The notes beneath the pieces are model-generated. The model ran no database searches. It was given only the letters and a program-made list of their open reading frames with translations, and was not told the origin of the DNA. A stretch of 64,000 bases of DNA, taken from Asterionellopsis glacialis. Its lineage: Eukaryota > Bacillariophyta > Plagiogrammaphyceae > Rhaphoneidales > Asterionellopsidaceae. The stretch covers positions 4,741 through 68,740 of the forward strand of contig WKLE02000142.1 of the NCBI GenBank assembly GCA_014885115.2, in the 5' to 3' direction. The position numbers and the translations under genes are program-made. This document shows positions 39,220-50,700 of the stretch, piece by piece. Numbering within the stretch: the first letter of the stretch is position 1; each line of letters opens with the position of its first letter.

Positions 39220-40098
39220 ACAGCCCCTAACAATTTACCAAAAAAAGGGGCTTGGTAAAAAATAAGGGGAACTCCTGCATGGAAATCCAGACAACAAAAT
39301 ATTTCAAAAACGTTGACCAGAGTACTCATACAAGCAGTACTACCAGGTACGTGTACCTGGTACCTGGTACCCAGGTACCAGGTACTCTATAGACTTAGTC
39401 TTATCTACGTAGTATTGAACAGCTACCTGTTACATAATAGTAGGTATTATTTAGTTGGATGGATGAATAATTTATGAAGTGACAAGCATCTTAGGTACTG
39501 TCACTGAAGTAGAGGATCTACATGTCAACATCTATAATAGTATTCTGGGATTCTGCATCAAGAATTTTTCATATCACTATTGCCCTTCAAAAGAAGATGT
39601 ACCTCCTATTAACCGTTACAAGTCGTACAGGTACTGTTTGGACTACTGTACATAGTATCACACGATTAGAAAAAACAGCAATCATAACATTATTTTTCTG
39701 TGTATCAATCATTTTTTGGACTGTTTATTGGACATTGCTCCCTTCAAGCTGAACAGAGCCCATATCCAGCAGAAGAGAACTGCACCCCGGATTCCAAAAG
39801 GAACAAGTGCGTGGTACCATGTATTATACTGTGTACCGGTACGTAATGATGTGTGCCGATTGCTGATTACCCACAGATACCCCAGGTACGAGCTGGACAC
39901 TACTTGATATTTTGTAGGATTCGAATGTCACGATAGATCTTGAAGACTCCGTCCGATTGTATCAACAAGTCCTCGTCCAAGTTTTGTCGAGGGGTACGGC
40001 TGTTGTGTTTCCGGAATCAAAAGGCTGAAAGAAGACAGAAGTACAAAGCCTCCAGTTGTAGTACAAAGATTGTTCAGACGATCATCCGAATAATCATC
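39220..40098. repeat. Intergenic region with GGTACC repeat cluster
   Basis: 39340-39385 is an almost uninterrupted series of GTACCTGGTACC / GGTACCAGGTAC units, with further single elements near 39814, 39835 and 39884. Short open frames look like chance. Confidence 0.65.
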
Positions 40099-40374
40099 AT
40101 GTTGAGACGATCGCTTACTGTTTTGTCAAAGCAAAGTAGCCGAACAATTGTTCGAGATCCTCGCAAGAAACGGTTACCGGCTCTCTCGCCAGAGCAACAA
40201 AACGATGTGGTTCCGCAGCAGCAAATAACCCACAATAAACCTCCCGCTTTGCCCTTTGAACCAAGCCAGCAAAATCAACAGTCGGTTGGTTCCACTTTAG
40301 GATCATACGTCTTAATGGGTGCAGGTGTTTCAATGGGATTCGTTCTTGTTGGTGCTTTGTTTGGAATAGGATAA
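40099..40374 (+). CDS. Small single-pass protein, probably mitochondrial
   Basis: 91 residues from the ATG at 40099 (start context CATCATG). The N-terminus is basic and Ser/Leu-rich with no acidic residue until D18 (MLRRSLTVLSKQSSRTIVRD), a typical mitochondrial presequence. A Gln/Pro-rich linker (residues 30-62) leads to one membrane helix at about 65-90 with small-residue spacing (GSYVLMGAGVSMGF, VLVGALFGIG). The ORF extends 53 codons further 5' without targeting features. No family recognised; small tail-anchored subunits of respiratory complexes or the inner-membrane organising system have this shape. It may be real on composition, but evidence is limited. Confidence 0.55.
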   Translation: MLRRSLTVLSKQSSRTIVRDPRKKRLPALSPEQQNDVVPQQQITHNKPPALPFEPSQQNQQSVGSTLGSYVLMGAGVSMGFVLVGALFGIG

Positions 40375-40647
40375 CTAGTAGTAGATTAACAATTTAATGC
40401 CAATAATCAACACAAATAGTGATCATGGTTGTAAATCAAACATATCGATCACTGAAATAACCGATTTCTCGCAGATAACACTAGATGGAAGATAATTGAA
40501 AAAAAGAAAATATCGCTTTGAAAAGATCACTATACATCAGAACGTGTGGTACTAGCTATACTGAAAGGTGTAAAAATTCCATCTCTCCCCATTCAATTGA
40601 AACGGATTCCATTCTCTTCAGATAATATCTGCTCCAATAACGTATCG

Positions 40648-42667
40648 TTAGCGTTCTCCAAAACGAGTCATCGCCCTTCCATGTTCTTCCTTGTTGCTGA
40701 TAAACAATTCGATATACCTCGATCCCATAGTATTCCGATGCAGTGACATCGCCTCCTTTGCGTCATCTGGAGTTTCAAAAGCAACATACCCTTCCCCTGT
40801 AGCACGTCCGTCACTCCTATAAGTGAGCACAATGCTTTCGTCTATGGCTTTATGTTCCTTGAAAAAATTTGCAATATCCTCCTTGGTTGAACTAAAAGGA
40901 AGACCCCTCATACGTAGAAATCCTGTGTGGTCGCCGACTTGAATGCCACCTCCACTTCTCCTTGGAGGTGCACCTGCCCCGCGTCCACCGCCTCCCCTGC
41001 CTGCAGTTTGAGGTGGAGGTCTGCTTGATCGACTCCCTTCCCCGGCCCCAGATGTTCGCTGCCCCTCTGCCCCTTGGGACGCAACTGGTTGAACAGGCGA
41101 ATTTGTCCACGTCGTGTTAGCGTCCAATCCCAATTCTAAATTTTCACTCGTTGCTTCTTCTCCGCCTACCATTTTACCTTGTGGTGGTGGAGGAGGCTGC
41201 ACCTGATATTGATACAAATGTTTCTGTTATTTAATTAAGAGAGAAAAGGCAGGCAGCAGAGTACGAAGAATCGTTGAGATGAGCAGGACGGGCTGGGCTG
41301 GCACGATCAAAAACAGTAAAAACTTCAATTGAAGATAAATCCAAAAAAAGTGCAAAACATATTCTTACCGATGAAATGGCTGCGTAGTAGTCGACTCTCT
41401 TCCCCTGTAACACTTCAACATAGCGTCGACCAATGGTTTGGCGGTCCCTTTGATAGCACGAGATAAAAGATACAAATAGATTAGGGTCCTAGTGTTTTCA
41501 GGTACCATTGTCTCGCATGCTGCTTCGGTACGCCAGGCGGGCGGCAGCTTGAGCAAAAGGTGCTTCTGTCAAGACGGAACTTACCTTTGCAACGCCATCT
41601 GAAAATCCATTGGATTGGCAAAAACGACAAAAGCTTCCCCTTGCATCTGCATCACAACATCAAGGACAACAAGACCTTGAAAAAAAACCAAGACATCCTC
41701 AAGCGTAGCATCGAACGGCAGACCCCGCAGCCTCGCGCAGGGAAATGGACCAAGCACAGCCTCCAGAGGATCAGAAGAGGCTGATAAACCCGGAAGACCC
41801 GGCGGCAATGGAAGCCCCTCCATTGAACGTGGGTGGTACCTTTGTTAGAGTTAAATAAACAGCAGGATCGTTAGTTTACGCTTCTTCAATATCATGAGCG
41901 GGTCTGCTGGCTGCCCAAACAGAAGAATGGTTGAGAAGGAGCTGAGGAAAAGAAGAGACGTCGATCCTTGGCGAGCAGACGAGCCGAGCAGGGCGTCAAG
42001 CATAGACCTGATGAGCGAAGGCATGCAAGCAGGGCAACTTTCCATATTAACACGCATAGCAATAATATTGATAATGTGCAAAGCGCGGCACGCTGGCATG
42101 ACCTCAGTCCTATTTCCAGCAGACATAGACAGATATCATGAGCTAGCTTAGCTTCACATAAAAACATCCGCACAAGTACGTCATATCAGGAAATCAAACC
42201 CGCCTCACTATAGGATTTGAAAATATGTGTTATCAGAATTTGTTGTACTATACACAAAATATAGACTTAAGTACAGAACCTCAAGTCCTATTCACCGGAG
42301 ATTTAATATCAGACAAAAGAACCTTTCAAAGAACGGTGACTAACGGCATGTTGACACTGTACCTGGTACTACTGCAGAACAAAAAATGGCGCCAAATAAA
42401 GACAGACAGACATTTTCAACGAAAATAACGTCTGCATGTCACCCGAGACAGAAAAGAAAAAAATTGTTGCTGGCGCGTTGTATGCCGTTCCTCGAGAGGA
42501 CTTGGATAGCGTTGAACTCACCCTGGATGCATCTGTGCTGGGTGCATCATCCCATGTTGAGCAGCCCAATGAGGATCAATTGGATACGGATACATCGGTT
42601 GCATCGGAGGTTGTTGGGGTATCTGCCCCTGTTGATGAGGAGGTGGTGGACCTCCACTTCCTTCCAT
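40648..42667 (-). CDS. hnRNP H/F-like RNA-binding protein, two quasi-RRMs (4 exons)
   Basis: Exons 42667-42522, 41839-41585, 41447-41369 and 41223-40648; introns of 682, 137 and 145 bp, all GT-AG with matching phases; 351 residues. Exon 1 is Pro/Gln/Tyr-rich (PPPPHQQGQIPQQPPMQPM). The first qRRM (about 83-160) starts CARLRGLPFDATLEDVLVFF and ends RRYVEVLQGKRVDYYAAIS, split across the exon 2/3 junction (MALQ|RDRQTIG). A Gly/Arg-rich linker (GRGGGGRGAGAPPRR) follows, then the second qRRM (about 260-338): GFLRMRGLPFSSTKEDIANF, GEGYVAFETPDDAKEAM, SRYIELFIS. Quasi-RRMs of this class bind G-rich RNA and regulate splicing and polyadenylation. The last exon may instead begin 18 nt later (VQPPPP). Long intron 1 holds no exon I can place. 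Confidence 0.9.
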
Positions 42668-43606
42668 CGTCGAACTAGGTGAGTACAGTGAGTAGCGCAC
42701 AAGCCTTGGCGTCCTTTCGAGGTTTAGTTTTTTGCTTCGCCTGCTCGTCAAAAACCTACCTTCCCGTAGAATAATACTACGAGCCTGCAAAATGGAAAAT
42801 AGCAAAAATGACGTAGAATTCATACATACGTGATTTTTAACGTCGGATTTCAGTACTCAGTCTAACGCAAATAACGCATCATCCGTTGGGGGGGGCTTTC
42901 TCAAAGTTACCAGTTAAAATACACTGTTTATGTTTTTCCTACATAACGTGCTGGTCGCCGGCTTCTCGAGATTTTCCAAAAGTCGTCGACACACAACCGA
43001 TACATCATCCCCATCCATCAACAATCAAAGGCCTCTCGCCGACAATAAAAGTGGTGGTGCCTGTGCATGATACATGTAGTGCCCTACTCTGCGACCCGTG
43101 CTTCTGTCGCCTGCTTCTCGTGATTTTCCAAACTTACATCGGCATACGATCAATAAATCAAGATAGACCAATTAGATTCCATCGCTAACCATTCCAACGC
43201 AAGAGATGAAGCAGCACGACTTGCACGCTCTCTCCTATTAGCGATCGTCGGTCCTCATCCTCCATCGTTTCGATCCTCTAGAGCACACATCACTGGTCCT
43301 GGAGTCTTTATGACATGAAAATACTTTAAAAATGCGAAAATGATTTTTCACATTTTAAAATAATATATTGGTAAAATCAAGGATCCCAGTTCTGTACCGG
43401 GAAATACAAAAAACTGTATCAAAGGCTTATATGCTTCGGGTTATTCCTTACAACCGAGATACATTATCTGCAAGCATGTAGCAGTTTCTAATTTTTGATA
43501 TGGTCGCCCACACACGAAACAACAAGATAGAAGGTACACTTGGAATGAAAACTATAATTATTCAGTTTAAAAATTAAAATTGTGATTTAAATATAAATTT
43601 ATTTTC
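42668..43606. other. Intergenic region, local repeat
   Basis: Promoter of the RNA-binding gene and 3' flank of PreP, both leftward. A diverged repeat of about 30 bp, (G/C)TGTCGCCxGCTTCTCG then GATTTTCCAAA, occurs near 42949-42980 and 43101-43132. No gene seen. Confidence 0.5.
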
Positions 43607-46600
43607 TTAAACAACATCCTGCAAGTTCATTGTCTTTCCTGCCTCGGCAGCTGCTTCGAAGGCTGCCTTGGAACTGACAACAGCAACCGATGCATCCTTC
43701 AAATCTTTCAAACGCTGTGCGAAAGCTCTGAAGTCTTCGGCCTTAGTGTCCATAATGGCGTCGCGGTATTTTTGGCGATGTTCTGGACTTTCTCTAACAA
43801 TCCAACGGTTGAAAGCGAGCCATCCTTTCTGATCAGGGCTGAGAGCTCCATCCATGTCACCGACAGTTCCAATAATAGCTGTGGCTAAAGCATCGGGATC
43901 TTTCTCGAAATCGTCGGCCACTGCCATAAGAGCATGGTAAGTTGCATCGTATACATCAATAGTCTTGGCGAGGTTGGGGTCACGGTACGAAAGGTAGGTG
44001 AATATTCCAGAACTTGGACCGAATGTGCAGAAACCACCATAGGCACCTCCCATCACGCGAACATGGTCCCAAAGGTATCCCGTTCGGAGCCAACGTGAAA
44101 CAACAGCAGCTGATCCAGGAATCTTTTCACCAGATTCATATGCACGGCCACCCTTACCAACATAAGATACTTGAGTCGGGACTACGAAACCCTCGTCAAT
44201 AATCGGAGCCATTTCTGCCATTTCTTTCTGAGCTTGTGCTACCCATGGGTGGTCTTCTGCGTAGAAATTAGGAAGCTTATCCCCATTGGCATCGCCAGGA
44301 AGGCTATTAAGGAACGCATCAACAGATGGCTTGATGGTTTCTTGGACTACGCTGTCACCAGTAATGTCCAAGAACATGCCATCACGACATGTATTTGCAG
44401 CAAGAATTGTCTTCCTCATGTTTTCAAGGCGGCCCAGAAGAGTTGGCCAGTCATTTTGGGCTTGCTCCAATAGACTCTTCACAGTTGATAGAGCAGAAAT
44501 GCCTCCTGTCTTCTCATCGATGTATCCGGCTACACTGTAGCGAGCCTTCAGCCGAGTGTTAGCAAAAGAGTGACCACTACCTTGGATTCCAGCTTCAAGT
44601 TGAACCTTGCTCTCTTTCAGCATCTCGATGACCTTACTTTGAGAATCAAATTTGGCATCAGTGAGAATGAGCTTGAAAATATCAAATAGTTCTTCCGTTT
44701 TGTCTTTGGTGGCCTTTCCTCGAATAACGAGCTTTGTAATCATTTTAGTTCCATCAGAAGCAAGGTCTTCATCCTCGCCTTCTCCCTTTACACTTGAGGT
44801 CATGACCTGAACGCTTACACCACCGGTGTGGGTACCAATTCTTCGCGAAAGACCAACGGAATCATATTCTCCGGCTCCAGTTTCCATCATTACACGAGAG
44901 TACAGTCCAAGAAGTGGAGCATCTTCCAGTGACAAACCGGAAAGATCGATTCCGAAATTACAGTAGGCAATGCCAGATGTGGACACAAGCTCGTGACGGA
45001 CAACAGTAATTCCGGTGTCATTTTCGTTTTCATTCACTGCAATGGGATACTCGGTCACTTCACGCTTCAAGTCTCCTAGTTCAAGGCTGGGGATCGTGGC
45101 ACGTGCCTCAGGAGGATCCTCTGAAGCTTGGAGTGCCTTCAATTCTTTTGTTTTGGTAATAATGTCATCTAGCTCTGCATCACTGAAAGATTCCTTTATT
45201 TTTGCCAGTTTGTCTTTTTCTGCTTGTAATTGTTCTTCCTCAAGAGTCTTGGAAGGCACCATCTCAACAGTGGTGCGATGGGTGTTGTGAACAATATATT
45301 GCTTGATCATATCCTGGAAAATCTTCGAGCCAGACTCCGCAATTGTTGCCTTAAGCTCTGCCAGAGGCTCCTCGAACTTGAGAGCAGCGGTGGGAGATTC
45401 ATCGTACAACCACTTTGTCATTGATCCAAGCATAAAGGAGAGTCCCTTGGGGAAAGACCCAGTATTGAATTCACGCATCTACAAAATAATTTTGAGAATA
45501 ACAAAGATGTGAGACATGGAATAGAAGAAAGGATGTGAAAACTCTACTGATAGTCAACGTACCTGAAATTCGATGGTGTTCATCGATGCTGCGATAGCCT
45601 CTTCGTCGAAACCTTCTTCAGCAGCCTTCTCGAGTGTTTCGATAATTAGCTTTTCGGCTGCAGCGACATTTTCTGGCTGGACTTCCTTGAGGCCAACAGA
45701 AAAGGTTGCTTGCAACAACTCATCAGATAGTCCTCCACCAGTGATGGATGATCCAAGACCACTCTCCATGAGAGTTTTTCTCAAAATACTGGATGTTGTC
45801 CCCATGAGCAAATGATCAAGGATATTCATAGCTAATTCTTCAACAGGATTGAGAGGCGTGTCGTTCATCAACCAGTTTACTTGAATCATATGAGTCTCCG
45901 GTTGATCTGCGCCTGAGGGGTAGGGCTTCTTAACTACCTTGGGTTCTGTGTAAACTTTCTTTTGCCATTTGATTTCACTAGCGGGTTTGCTTTCCGGGGA
46001 ACGGTCAAATTCGGAAAGATATTCATCCATGATTTCCAAACGCCTCGACACATCATCGTCACCGGAAAAATAAATGCGAGAGTTTTCAGGATGGTAAAAT
46101 CTGGCATGGAAATCCGCGAACTGTTCAAACGAAAGTTCTGGAATGACGACAGGGTCTCCTCCACTGTCGACTGCGTAGGTATTATCGATGAAAAGAGATT
46201 GTTGCGAGTCACGGTTGAGAAGAGAATCAGGTGAAGAATAAACACCCTTCATTTCATTGTATACAACACCCTTGTAAGTAAGAGGCTCCGCCTTGTCTTC
46301 AAGCTCAAGGTGCCATCCTTCCTGAGCATGAACAGTAGGATCACTGGTTGCACGAGGGTGGTAAACAGCATCGGTGTACACATTGATAAGATTGTAGAAA
46401 TCCTTTTCGTTTTGACTGGCAACTACGTAGCAAGTACGATCAGGATATGTGAAAGCATTGAGGAATGTTTGAAGACTTCCTTGTAAGAGCTGCACAAAGG
46501 GATCCTTTGTCTTGTACTTGCGACTACCGCAAAGTACTGAATGTTCTAGAATGTGAGGCACACCAGTCGAGTCAGAAGGCGGTGTACGGAAAGTGATTCC

Positions 46601-47002
46601 AAATACCTTGTTATCGTCATCGCTGGAAACAGAAAGAAGTTCAGCTCCACTTTTTTTATGTCTGTAAAGAGTACAGTATGCACCATACTCTGTTACAATA
46701 TCCTTCTCAACAACTTCATAAGCTGGGTGTGTAACTTCAAGATTTTTTTCGAGATCTGCCACAGCAGCTGTACTTTGTTTCAAAGTTGTAATCGAAGAGG
46801 CCGACGATGTTCCTTTGTGAAACTGCCGTCCAAAGAAAGCAAGAGGAGATGATTTGCGTGCATGGGAAGCAGACAAAGAGAAAACACCGTTGGCACGTGA
46901 TGCGGCAGCGCCTCTTGTGCTAAAAGAGGCGAGAGAGAATGCGGTCACGGTAGTTGCAGGTCCACGACGGACAGCCATTGCAAGACACGCCAAAAGAGCC
47001 AT
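43607..47002 (-). CDS. PITRM1: Presequence protease PreP, M16C metalloprotease (2 exons)
   Basis: Degrades cleaved targeting peptides and other short unstructured peptides in the mitochondrial matrix (and plastid stroma in plants). Exon 1 is 47002-45563, intron 45562-45479 (84 bp, GTACGT donor, TTGTAG acceptor), exon 2 is 45478-43607; 1103 residues. The splice joins NTIEFQ|MREFNTGSFPKGL, a conserved PreP stretch. Zinc-binding inverted motif HILEH at about 150-154 in TGVPHILEHSVLCGSRKY. The downstream Glu is in VVYNEMKGVYSSPDSL. The second M16 half is inactive, as in the family, with RWLRTGYLWDHVRVMGGAYG near the end. The N-terminus is Ala/Arg/Ser-rich with no acidic residue over about 80 positions, fitting a mitochondrial presequence. 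I chose the Met at 47002; an earlier in-frame Met (47056) adds a hydrophobic segment and is less likely. Confidence 0.95.
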
Positions 47003-47761
47003 GTTGGCCGCGATCCTAGATTCGAAGAAAAACGCATAAAACAAGATGAGAAACATACCTCAAATACATGGTGGAGGCCCACTATCGTTGCCAGAACTAG
47101 AGCTGTAGTCCGCAAAAGTCGTCGCTGACTATCAGTTTCATGAGTCAGGCGGAATCGACGGAGGAATCGTCGTGGAGTACTCGTTGATTTACCATCGCTT
47201 CCCATGAAAGCAACCCTTTCAGGATCTGTATCCATCTCCACACGATTATTCACAACATAAACAAATTAAAAGAGGGTGTTTTATACTCTTCCGTACCTTG
47301 TTGACTTCAAAGAGTACATGAAAGGTCCGCTTGAGACTTTGTGGAAACTCAAAGCAATTTTCTAGTTTCGCGAGGTGGGTGAGCCAGATATCAAAAATAA
47401 TAATATCAGATGAGTTTGTGTGAGACGCCGATCTTCACAATCTTTCCAAAATTTATAAGACAGAATTCGAAAACTCCATTATTCAGTACCATCTTTACGA
47501 GAAAACTACTGAGACAGCGGAATTCTTTGTGCCAACTCAGTCAAGCCTGTGATGTCATCAGTCATCAGCGAATTGCAGCTGCACTTCGCTTCGACGACCC
47601 AACGCAGACGACGCTCCTGCTGGTGTTCAATAACACGAATCACCACGCACGACGAACAGTGCAAGACCAAGATACCACAATCTGACTACGATTAACGAAC
47701 GCGTGGTAACACAGGATTTTTATATTTTCTCTAAATCCAAAGGAGTGAGTAATCTCAACGT
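47003..47761. other. PreP upstream region
   Basis: Holds the PreP promoter and 5' leader. A minus-strand frame from an ATG at 47235 overlaps the PreP start in another frame and ends at 46945 (96 codons). CpG content is normal here and drops at about 47762. Otherwise nothing is recognised. Confidence 0.4.
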
Positions 47762-50700
47762 TATCTTTTCTAGAGATTTTCTTTTTTGTTGTTGTTGAGC
47801 ATCAAAAACCCTGAGAATGTTCCTCTTTGGCCCAAAAAATTAACTTGTAAATCTACAAAACAAAAACATGTAGCTTAAACCTAATTTGAAAGAATAGTAG
47901 ACCACCCAATTATTGCAGTCACTAAAATTGTTTGATGCATCTGGCCAAAACAGAGTGTGGTGATACTGTTTTCCAACTGCTGAAACAACTAGATTATGGG
48001 TGAAATAAAAGGGCTATAGGTATTACAGCATAGTGTTGGGGGTATTTCTTAATGAGTCATGTAAATTGATACTGTCACAATCACAAAATTCAATTTCTCA
48101 AACTCTTTTGTTCTTGTGTTCATCAGGATTTTCTTTGGCATCTGACTCATGATCCAAGGAAGTAATACTATCACATGGATCACATTCACTCCTCACTCTA
48201 GCAGTCAAAGAATGTTTTAGTACTCATGTGACCAAGCCCTGTTCTGTAGATATTGCATTCTGTAGAATCTAACTGGGTTCCCATTACTAATAGACAGAAT
48301 CTTGATTCCAAAGGGTATTCCTCTGTACTCTGTATTCTCCTATAAAACTTCTCTGTGCTACTAGCCAACAAGTGGTTCAAATTCTTTGTAAAGTTGGGCC
48401 TAGAGTGAGTTTTTCAAGTGCCATCTACCCATATGGAAAAGCAAAATTTTTGCTCCAAAAATATTTTTACTCTGATTTATGTCCTAGGACTCAATGTACT
48501 ATAGGGGGTCTATTATCACACGAAATGCCCCCAAGTCCTTTTAAGTGGCCACCTGGAAATCTTGTAACACCACATTAACCCACCAAAGACATAAACAATT
48601 CTCATAGAAATACATTACACATACTACCATAGTATGTAGAGACCAATACATATCCATTTTTTTGTAGTTGAATACTAAGTTGTCAAATATATTCCACAGA
48701 AATAGATGAGAAAGGATGAACATAAGAATTTTTGATAATTTTCAATGTTAGCAGGTTCTCCCACCAAGACAAGTACAACAATCAACAACATATATGTCAA
48801 ATGAAAAACACACCAAATGACACCAAATAAAGAAATATTTAATGATGAAATTGATTGCCTTGAAGAACAAGATAACTTATTATTACAATACTTTGAAGAA
48901 TAAATTACAGCCTTCATGGAAAATCATTGGTATTCAAGCCAAAGTGTAAGTCAATGTTTACTTAATCAAAGCTTGATTCTCTCCTTGTTGAGCAAGGGAT
49001 CTTTGACAAAAATTACAAAGAGAGATAATAGTAGTAAATATAAGAAGATGGTAGACTATAAAGCAGATGATTTGCAATTTTAGGTAGATAATGAAGTCAT
49101 TGTAACTTATCACTGGGACTGTAGTGCTGAGAACATTGGAAAAGGGGCTTTAAGCTTCAACTACATGAGAAATCATGCTACTATTGATCATATGAGAACA
49201 GATCAAATTGAAAACAATAATATTCAAACAATACTTTTCTAACTTTGTTCACCCTGTTATGCTAATTTGAGTTGTCATTAAAAGAGTATGCACAGCAAAG
49301 AGATCATGTAGAATTTAAGAGGAGCAGCAGCTCAGATATCAAGTGAAATATGATAGTACAAAACTTTACTAATGTTGGCAAAGCATGATGAAGTCCAAAA
49401 GTCTTCCTATTGTCTGATATAGACATGTTGTGTTCTTTGCTAATGAGATGAAGAAGTTTGGTATCCAATGGTCTTTTGCTGCATTAACAAAAGATACAGT
49501 AGTGTGTGACCCGGCCCTAGAAAATATGAACACACCTCATTTTTTATAGTACTACAAAATAAACAAAATAACTAAATGGATCAGTACTGTCAATATATAT
49601 ATATATATACTGGGAGAAACATTGTTGCAGAAAAATTAATTGGTCAATTTTTTCAATTCAATTTTTTATGTCTTTTTATTTTTTGTTTAATAAATAATAA
49701 GTTGGTCAACAACACTCAACTTGTGGATCAAAGAACAGGTGATAGAACCCAATTATTCACAACTGTCATCATGATTTCAATTAGGACTTAGTAAGAATAT
49801 ATGAAATGACAATCAAAATGATGCCTTTGTAATATTTTATTAGTAATAAATTTTTCTTTGATGAAAATGGCTCTGCAACAATGTTCTGAGGTCTATAAAA
49901 AACAATTGTATATCATGGAAAGGTTATAGATGCCAAAATCAAAAGACATATTATTCTCATCATTTGGAGGATACTATGTCTCAGGAAGCAGCAGCAAAAG
50001 GAAATTCTTCATGAATATTCATAACAGAGAAGGAGACTTTTATTATTGTTCCACAAAAGGGATATTACCATTTCTACACAAGAAGTTTTTTTAGAGAGCA
50101 AAGCAAGATGATGAAGTACTGAGAAGGGATCAGAAGAAAAATTCTTGGTATAGTCAATGATAATTCTTGGAAAAACTCTTGTTGATAGAGGAGGGTACAT
50201 TTAGTGACAAAATTAATGAAGCACTCATTTTAATACCCAAAATATTTCAACAAAGTATAATATATGAAACACTGTGGTAAGTTAGTCATACAACAACCAT
50301 ATATCCAGCAGTAGGGTATAACATAACATTTAATAAGCAGGAAATAACACAGTGAACACCATACAATTGACTGGGGTAGCTAAGAAAGTATGTCATGCTT
50401 GTTTAAGCATTTGGTTATACATGTTGAATTCTTGTAATGAGAATCAAGTAAAACTTTTACTGTTTATTGGGAGCAACAGGAAGCTCAAAAAGTAGCAAGA
50501 ATTATCATCTAGAATTAGCCAAACATTGTTTTGTCCCCTTGTTTCATTTATTCTAAATAAATACAATTGCTTAGAAAATGGTTAGAATTCTTTTACGGGA
50601 TAACAGTTTGTTAGAATTTCAGAATTTATCATTGGTATTGAACAGCACAATCTTGGAACCCAGAAAAAATCTAACATAGTCATTCACAGGTCTTCATGCT

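Noticed and set aside
47059..47235. Spliced first exon for PreP
   Set aside because: The available GTATGT donor and TCTAG acceptor would give an intron of about 43 bp and the wrong phase.
49593..49609. TATATA run as promoter
   Set aside because: It sits in the gene-free CpG-poor block with no coding sequence nearby.
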